A DNA stretch of 64,000 nucleotides. Source: Terriglobia bacterium. Lineage in GTDB: Bacteria > Acidobacteriota > Terriglobia > Acidiferrales > UBA7541. Position 1 is the first letter of the stretch, and every line of letters begins with the position of its first letter. The notes beneath the pieces were generated by a model. The model was not told the origin of the DNA and did no database searches. It saw only the letters and a list, made by a program, of their open reading frames with translations. A program made the position numbers and the translations under genes. Positions 58,441 through 64,000 of this stretch are shown piece after piece. The stretch lies in assembly GCA_020072785.1 (NCBI GenBank), contig JAIQGG010000001.1, positions 1-64,000 on the forward strand, in the 5' to 3' direction.

Positions 58441-61026
58441 ATGGGCACAAAGATCTCAGGCCGCGGTGTCCGGAGGAAATTGCTTTCTCCTCGCTCCGCG
58501 CGCTTTGCGCTCGCCTCCCTGTTTCCGCTGATGACGGTGCCGGGGCTCTTTGCGCTAACCCTCTGGCCGCCCAACGCCCTGCCGCGCGAATTCGGCTACC
58601 TCGGCCCGGTCCGCGTGCTCGGGACGGGTACGACCGTCAACCTGCTTGTCGGCCTCGCTTACCTGATCATTTCCGTCACGCTGTTCTGGCTGATTCGCCG
58701 TGCCGGCCGCGCTCTGCCTTTCCCCGTTTGCTTCTGGGCGTTTGGTGTTTTCATTTTCGGTTCCGGAAGCTTGCACCTCCTGGAAGTAGCCATGGCCGGG
58801 AAGCAGGGGAACTGGTTCACAATCTCGTTTATGGTTCTCACTGCGGTTTCTTCGCTCGGCGCCGCGGCCGTCCTGCTCTTCGGTGCAAACAAGATTCTTG
58901 CCTTTGTGCGTACCGCCGCAGAAGCCGCGGAACGCCGCGGTAATGAACGTTTCCGCGTGATGATGCAGGCCGCGCCCACGAGCGTCATCGGTTTTGACAC
59001 CGAGGGCCGCATCAACGCCTGGAATGCGGCCGCGGAGCGCCTGTTCGGCCAGGGTCCCGGCACCATCGCGGAAGCGGAGAGACGCATCGTTCCCGGGGAC
59101 CGGATGGCCGAGCACGAAGATTTGCTGCAGAGAGCGCGCGCCGGGGAAGTGATCACCGGATACGAGACCGTGCGGCTGCGCGCCGACGGCGCGCCCTTTC
59201 CGGCCAGCATCTCCCTGGCCCCTTTTTACAGCGATCAGGACAAACTGGAAGGCCTGCGGATGAACGTTGAGGATATCAGCGCCCGCAAGCGTGCCGAGCA
59301 GGAATTGCAGGAGAAGACAGCCACCCTGGCGGCCGTGACCCAGGCGCTGACCTCCTTCCTGGATAGCGGCGACTGGAGCCATGCCAGCCAGCATCTCCTG
59401 CAATTCGCCCTGCGCCAGACGCAGAGCGAATACGGCTTTCTCGGCGTGCTGGTGGACGGCCCGGTGCTGCGCGTCCTCGCGCACGACGGCGTAGTCTGGG
59501 ACCAAACCCTCGGCCGCGCCCTGTACGAAGAGAAAATGCGGCAGCAGGCCGAAACGGGCTATTTCGATGTGACCCACATTCACAATCTTCTCGGCTACGT
59601 TATCACCCAGCACGAACCCGTCATCGCCAACTCCCGCGCCAGCGATCCGCGCTCCGGCGCGCTTCCCCCCGGCCATCCCCCACTGGATGCCTTTCTCGGC
59701 GTCCCCATCTTCAAGGGCCAGGAAGCCGTCGGCTTGATCGCCGTGGCCAACCGGCCGGGCGGCTATTCCGCGAATGAGTTGCGGGCCCTCGAAACCATGT
59801 CCCAGGCCACCGGCGTGCTCTACGACAACTACCGCCAGAGCCTGAAACAGAAGAAGCTCGAGGAAGAGCAGAAGCAACTGGAAGCGCAGATGCGCCAGGC
59901 GCAGAAGATGGAAGTGCTCGGGCGGCTCGCCGGCGGCGTAGCCCACGACTTCAACAATATGCTGATGGTGCTCAGCGGCAATTCCGAGATGCTCGACAAA
60001 TTCCTCCCGCCGCGCTCGCCCGCCCGCAACTATCTGCAGCAGATCCACCGCACCACCGAGAAGGCCGCCGGGCTCACCCGGCAGCTTCTGGCTTTCAGCC
60101 GCAAGCAGGTCGTGGAGCTGCGCCGCCTCAATCTCCACGATGCCCTATGCGAGGCCGAAACCATCCTGTCCCGCCTCCTCGGCTCCGATATCCAACTCGA
60201 GTTTGTGCACCAGGCGGCGGACCCCTGGATTCTCTCCGACCCCTCACAGATCGAGCAGGTCGTCGCCAACCTGGCCATCAATGCCCGCGACGCCATGCCC
60301 CAAGGCGGCCATCTGCGAATTTCCACGCGCCACGCCGTGGTTCTACCCCAGGATTTTCCCGGGGTGGGGCCTAGTTCGCGTGGCTGGATTCTCCTCGAAG
60401 TCGCCGATACCGGCTTCGGCATGGACGAAGCCACCCGCGCACAGATCTTCGAGCCTTTTTTCACCACCAAGCCCGTGGGCAAAGGGACGGGGCTCGGGCT
60501 CTCCACCGTATACGGCATCGTGAAGCAGAGCGGCGGGGGCATCCGCGTGGAATCCGCCCCCGGCCTGGGAGCGCGCTTCGAGCTGTATTTCCCGGCCGCG
60601 GAACCCCTGGAACCCTCCGCGTCCGTGCTTCCGGTTAGAGTTCCGGAGATCGTCCGCGGGGAAGGAAGGACGGTTCTGATCGCCGATGACGAAACGGCGC
60701 TGCGCCACGCCCTGGTGGAAATGCTCCGCGGTTCCGGCTACCGCGTCCTCGAAGCCACCAGCACGGCCGAAGCCCTGGAACTGGCTGCCAACTTTTCCGG
60801 CACCCTCGATGTTCTGCTCACCGACCTGGACATGCCCGATCTACGCGGCACCGAGCTCGCCCGCCGCCTCAGCGAACAGCACCCGGGCGTCCGCGTCATC
60901 GTCATGTCCGGCTACGCCGAGGAACTCCCGGAAACGCAGCTCCCCCCGAACAGCACCCTGCTGCAGAAACCATTTCCGTTTGCCGCGCTCCTCGAAGAGA
61001 TTAAACTAGCGCATCCCCGGCCGTAG
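58441..61026 (+). CDS. Hybrid histidine kinase with ethylene-receptor-like membrane domain
   Basis: An 861-residue inner-membrane kinase. Residues about 20-150 contain a membrane helix and then three helices that follow the ETR1-type ethylene-binding domain (VNLLVGLAYLIIS..., PFPVCFWAFGVFIFGSGSLHLLEV, FMVLTAVSSLGAAAVLL). The copper ligands of that domain are a Cys and a His four residues apart; here the His is H112 but the Cys position is S108, and the conserved Asp of helix 1 is Asn. Downstream: PAS (about 175-290), GAF (about 300-470), a phosphoacceptor histidine in [15 protein letters not shown], an ATPase domain with [18 protein letters not shown], and a receiver domain (aspartate in VLLTDLDMPDLRG). 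ATG 58441 is the first start after the upstream region; the ligand sensed is unknown. Confidence 0.8.
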   Translation: MGTKISGRGVRRKLLSPRSARFALASLFPLMTVPGLFALTLWPPNALPREFGYLGPVRVLGTGTTVNLLVGLAYLIISVTLFWLIRRAGRALPFPVCFWAFGVFIFGSGSLHLLEVAMAGKQGNWFTISFMVLTAVSSLGAAAVLLFGANKILAFVRTAAEAAERRGNERFRVMMQAAPTSVIGFDTEGRINAWNAAAERLFGQGPGTIAEAERRIVPGDRMAEHEDLLQRARAGEVITGYETVRLRADGAPFPASISLAPFYSDQDKLEGLRMNVEDISARKRAEQELQEKTATLAAVTQALTSFLDSGDWSHASQHLLQFALRQTQSEYGFLGVLVDGPVLRVLAHDGVVWDQTLGRALYEEKMRQQAETGYFDVTHIHNLLGYVITQHEPVIANSRASDPRSGALPPGHPPLDAFLGVPIFKGQEAVGLIAVANRPGGYSANELRALETMSQATGVLYDNYRQSLKQKKLEEEQKQLEAQMRQAQKMEVLGRLAGGVAHDFNNMLMVLSGNSEMLDKFLPPRSPARNYLQQIHRTTEKAAGLTRQLLAFSRKQVVELRRLNLHDALCEAETILSRLLGSDIQLEFVHQAADPWILSDPSQIEQVVANLAINARDAMPQGGHLRISTRHAVVLPQDFPGVGPSSRGWILLEVADTGFGMDEATRAQIFEPFFTTKPVGKGTGLGLSTVYGIVKQSGGGIRVESAPGLGARFELYFPAAEPLEPSASVLPVRVPEIVRGEGRTVLIADDETALRHALVEMLRGSGYRVLEATSTAEALELAANFSGTLDVLLTDLDMPDLRGTELARRLSEQHPGVRVIVMSGYAEELPETQLPPNSTLLQKPFPFAALLEEIKLAHPRP

Positions 61027-61057
61027 CCGTTCGCAACGCTACGCGGGATGCCAATCC

Positions 61058-62071
61058 ATGCGCCGCCCCTTCTCGCTCTCGAAATTTGTCCTTTCCCTGC
61101 TGGCTGGCCTCCTCTTCGTTGCCGGAAGCGCCCGCGCCGGCCTCTCCATGCCGCCGGCGGCCTCCGCGGGCCTCGAAACGCTCTATGGCGGCGATCCCGA
61201 CGCGGCCATCGCAGAGTTCCGCGCCCTGCAGCAGGCCCAGCCCGATCATCCTCTCGGCTATCTCCTCGAGGGGGAGGCGCGCTGGTGGAAACTCTATTGC
61301 GCCTCCGCCGAATTCAAATACGGCATGACCGACGCCTGGCACCGCGCCAAATCCGCCCCTACGCTGGCCGAAGACCGCGCCTATCTGGACCTGGCGCAGA
61401 AGGTGGTGACGCTCGCCGAAGCCCGCCTCCGCCAGGGCGACTCCGCCGAGATGCAGTTCTATTCCGGCATGGGTGAGGCGCTGGCCGCGCGCCTCTACGG
61501 CCTGCGCTGGGAAAAGGGCCCCGCGGCGCGCGCCGGTGTGCGCGCCCGTGAGCATCTGCTCCGCGCGCTGGCCCTGGACCCCAGCCTGGCCGACGCCGAG
61601 CTCGGCCTCGGCCTCTACAACTATTACGTGGACACCCTTTCCGCCATGGCCAAGGTGCTGCGCTTCTTCATGGGCATTCCCGGCGGCAGCAAGCGCGCGG
61701 GCCTGCTGCAACTCGAGCGCGCCATGACCCAGGGCACGCTGGCCCGTGCCGAAGCCCGCTTCTATCTTGCGAAAAACCTGCGCAACTACGACCGCGACTA
61801 CGAGCACGCTCTCGCCGTCGTCGCCCCGCTCACCGCGCAGTACCCCGGAAATCCGCTCTTCGCGCTGCTCCGCGGCGACCTCAACGCCAAACTCGCCCGG
61901 AAAGAAGAAGCCGCCGCGTGGTACCGCAAGGCTGCCGCCCTCCCCCTGCGCGATGCCGAGTGCCGTCGCCGCATCCAGGACCTTGCGCAAGCCTCCCTCG
62001 CCGCTCTCGGCCCGGATTTCTCTCTGCCAGCGTCTCCCGCAGAGACAGCGCTCCCTCCGGCCAACCCCTAG
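61058..62071 (+). CDS. Secreted TPR-repeat-like protein
   Basis: A 337-residue exported protein. The signal peptide is about residues 1-27 (VLSLLAGLLFVAGSARA). The rest is alpha-helical with TPR-like repeats, for example DPDAAIAEFRALQQAQPDHP near the start, LLRALALDPSLADAELGLGLYN in the middle, and DYEHALAVVAPLTAQYPGNP and KEEAAAWYRKAAALPL near the end. A long helical middle region departs from the strict repeat. Such proteins act as scaffolds in the periplasm or outer membrane. It starts 31 nt after the kinase, on the same strand, so the two may be cotranscribed; a link to the sensor is conjecture. Confidence 0.72.
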   Translation: MRRPFSLSKFVLSLLAGLLFVAGSARAGLSMPPAASAGLETLYGGDPDAAIAEFRALQQAQPDHPLGYLLEGEARWWKLYCASAEFKYGMTDAWHRAKSAPTLAEDRAYLDLAQKVVTLAEARLRQGDSAEMQFYSGMGEALAARLYGLRWEKGPAARAGVRAREHLLRALALDPSLADAELGLGLYNYYVDTLSAMAKVLRFFMGIPGGSKRAGLLQLERAMTQGTLARAEARFYLAKNLRNYDRDYEHALAVVAPLTAQYPGNPLFALLRGDLNAKLARKEEAAAWYRKAAALPLRDAECRRRIQDLAQASLAALGPDFSLPASPAETALPPANP

Positions 62072-62321
62072 CCCGGAGCGTCCCGGTCATTTGCGAGTCA
62101 TGGACCACGGGTCATGTCACCCCTGCGAATTTCCGCGTGCTGCGCCTGTCGCCGTGACGCGGGCCAGCCCCGTCCAGCCGCCGCCGGTCGAACGGGAGCG
62201 ACGGGCTAATTCCGGCTGGCCGCCGGGCAGGGATTTGCGATACTTTGAGGGTTATGCCCCCGCGATGGTTGTTCCCTTTTGCGGGCGGAGCGCATCGCCG
62301 GTTTCTGCTGGAGGTGTCCCG

Positions 62322-63161
62322 ATGGCCATCACTTGCAATGTAAGTGCGGTTGCCGCGGAGCCGCTCGTCAACGGGGTCGAACGCCAGAGGCTTCTCACGC
62401 AAGAGCGCGTCGCAGGCACGAACATCCTGCTCGACCGGCTGACGTTCGCGGCGGGCGCCTCGTTCGAGTTCGCGGTTCCCGGGCAGAGCCTCGCCTGGTT
62501 CCAGATGCTCGCTGGCGAGGCCAGGATTACTCACGCCCAGGGCAGCGAAGCGCTTTCCGAGGTCCACGTCGTCTTTCTGCCCCCGGGCTTCCGGGGGACG
62601 CTGACGAGCGCTCGCGGGGCGCGCCTGCTTTACGCCGAGGTTCCCAACGCCACGCGCTTCGATCCCGCCCTCGCGGCGCATCCTCCCCAATTCCGCGTAG
62701 TGGATTGGACGCGCGAGCCCGTGCTCCACTCGCAACATGACGCGCGCAAGCGCATCTATCTCGCGACCCCCAAGCTCTTCGGCACCAAGGCCATCAAGGG
62801 CGAGATGATCATCTACCCGCCGGGAACGACCGCGGCGAACCATCATCACGAGGGCGCGGAGCACTTCATGTACATCCTGCGCGGCCACGGCACCGCGTAC
62901 GCCAACGAGAAGCCCTTCCCGGTGCGCGAGGGCGACGTGGTGTACTACCCGGATCGCGAGCGGCATTATTTGTCTGCCGGGGGCGACGAGGACATGGTGT
63001 TCGCCGAGTTTTTCGCGCCCGGCGAATGCACCACCGTCTGGGTGGACGAAAGCAAGGTGTGCACCTGGCTGCCCACCGGCCGCGATATCCGCGGCGGCAC
63101 GCCGGCGCGCGAAATCAAAGGCCACAGCCTGGCGGAGTCCGCGATTCCCCAGGACGTGTAA
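62322..63161 (+). CDS. Bicupin protein
   Basis: A 279-residue protein with two cupin domains. The C-terminal cupin (about 145-250) has complete metal ligands: NHHHEGAEHFMYILRG (about 172-187) and the last histidine in YYPDRERHYLS. The N-terminal cupin (about 20-120) is degenerate, with no clear histidine set, so it is probably structural. Possible roles include a dioxygenase, an isomerase or a metabolite-responsive protein; I cannot decide. ATG 62322 follows GGAGGTG eight bases upstream; an earlier in-frame ATG at 62265 is less well placed. The gene lies 250 nt after the TPR gene. Confidence 0.75.
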   Translation: MAITCNVSAVAAEPLVNGVERQRLLTQERVAGTNILLDRLTFAAGASFEFAVPGQSLAWFQMLAGEARITHAQGSEALSEVHVVFLPPGFRGTLTSARGARLLYAEVPNATRFDPALAAHPPQFRVVDWTREPVLHSQHDARKRIYLATPKLFGTKAIKGEMIIYPPGTTAANHHHEGAEHFMYILRGHGTAYANEKPFPVREGDVVYYPDRERHYLSAGGDEDMVFAEFFAPGECTTVWVDESKVCTWLPTGRDIRGGTPAREIKGHSLAESAIPQDV

Positions 63162-63567
63162 ACGCGCGGCACCCGGCGGAAACATTCCGGGCGCTTCCTT
63201 CGTCCAGCAGACTGCGATAAAATTCCTTTTTTTAGGTTTTCTAGCGCCTGGCGCAATTCATCCCGACTTGGCCGGATCCCGGCCTCTTCTTTTCGATGCT
63301 TTGCCCGCCTGAAGGCCGCCGCTATACGTGTTTTTAGCCCTTTTCCGCGGCCTGCTAACGAGCAGGGATGTTTTTAGAGAGCTTTGACCCATCCCGGAAA
63401 ACTTATCGTAATCGGCAATTGAGTGTGTTATGCTCCGGCCAATTTCTTGAACATGGGGGGCTGGGGACCTCGCCGTGTCGCTTACCTAAACCTCGACCGG
63501 GCCTCGAGACACGGACGGAAGTCCACTGACCATTACGAGTTCAAACTTAGGAGTGGAGGGGTGATTA
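63162..63567. other. Upstream region of the TonB-receptor gene
   Basis: No gene seen. A likely sigma-70 promoter is at 63384-63412, leaving a 5' leader of about 150 nt before the start codon. Confidence 0.45.
63384..63412 (+). promoter_or_regulatory. Candidate promoter of the Oar-like receptor gene
   Basis: TTGACC (63384-63389), a 17-bp spacer and CGTAAT (63407-63412). Confidence 0.45.
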
Positions 63568-64000
63568 TGCTTCGTTCAATGATCTGCGTTTTGTTGTGTC
63601 TGATCTTTTCACTGGCAGCGATGGGACAACTCCCGACTGCCACCTTGAATGGAACGGTGACGGATCCGCAGGGCGGATCGGTCGCCAGCGCTAAGGTCAC
63701 GATTACCAACCAAGGCACAGGCATCGCGCGCGACACGACCACCGATGCGCAGGGCTTCTACACCTTCGCCAACATGGCTCCGGGAGACTACACGCTGCGC
63801 ATCGAGGCTCCCTCGTTTGCGACCTCGGAAGCGAAAGATGTCCGCTTGGAGGTTGGCCGCACCACGACGGTGGACGTGAAGCTGGTCCTGGCTAAAGTGG
63901 GCCAGGTCGTAAATGTGCAAGTGGGCGAGGTGCAGGTCGAGCTGACCCAGTCCGAGGTCCAGGGCTTGGTGGAATCCCAGACAATAGAAAACATCCCTTT
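63568..64000 (+). CDS. TonB-dependent Oar-like receptor, N-terminal part (runs off the window)
   Basis: The first 144 residues of an outer-membrane receptor; the rest lies beyond the right edge. A signal peptide covers about residues 1-20 (MICVLLCLIFSLAAMGQ). It is followed by a carboxypeptidase-regulatory-like beta-sandwich (about 23-115) with ATLNGTVTDPQGGSVASAKV, GFYTFANMAPGDYTLRIEAP and TTTVDVKLVLAKVGQVVNV, then the start of a plug-like segment (VELTQSEVQGLVESQTIENIP). This arrangement is abundant in Acidobacteriota, where large families of such receptors are thought to import polysaccharide breakdown products. ATG 63568 follows AGGAGTGGAGGGG. Confidence 0.9.

Overview
The window is GC-rich bacterial chromosome that looks like an uncultured member of the Acidobacteriota. 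The basis is gene content: a carboxypeptidase-regulatory/TonB (Oar-like) receptor starting at the right edge, paired secreted amidohydrolases, PIG-L and PilZ proteins, and many short intergenic repeats. No rRNA, CRISPR array, transposase or integrase was seen; there is one tRNA (Leu, CAG).

Layout. 0.5-5.7 kb: a fused acyl-CoA ligase/carrier/acyltransferase and the 2-oxoglutarate dehydrogenase E1 subunit. 5.7-15.9 kb: a complete phosphate block, phoB-phoR-phoU, a porin, pstS-pstC-pstA-pstB and a second phoU, with a Pho-box-like direct repeat before pstS. The pstA frame breaks before its last membrane helix. 15.9-22.8 kb (mostly minus strand): membrane protein, DinB protein, two tandem amidohydrolases, then small proteins and a beta-hydroxyacid dehydrogenase. 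22.8-27.7 kb: a lower-GC accessory stretch with an AIPR-family defence gene, a DUF3800-like gene, a two-helix protein and a cupin, separated by hairpin-rich repeats. 27.7-34.1 kb: an oxidoreductase, pterin dehydratase, a flippase-like protein and two signalling proteins.

34.2-38.9 kb (minus strand): an NAD-linked formate dehydrogenase operon. Its catalytic subunit reads through an in-frame UGA at the active site, followed at the expected distance by a bacterial SECIS hairpin with a GGUCU loop, so it is a selenoprotein. The alpha subunit is split, with the Fe-S module in a separate gene. Just upstream, on the plus strand, a promoter and an intrinsic terminator bracket a candidate small RNA of about 170 nt. 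39.5-43.5 kb: PilZ protein, citrate synthase, pirin, phosphoserine aminotransferase.

43.8-47.3 kb: the most interesting system, a compact RiPP-like locus. It has an HprK-like kinase, a PqqD-like peptide chaperone, a radical SAM/SPASM maturase, a 53-residue precursor with a YxxP leader and two C-terminal-half cysteines, and an S26 signal-peptidase-like protease. 47.3-64 kb: RNase R, a phytoene-desaturase-like flavoprotein and an SDR, tRNA-Leu, an NTF2-like protein, a PIG-L deacetylase with an APC transporter, a hybrid histidine kinase with an ethylene-receptor-like membrane domain, a TPR protein, a bicupin and the TonB receptor.

Starts were chosen by ribosome-binding site, family length and spacing. 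No searches were run; family names come from recognised motifs.
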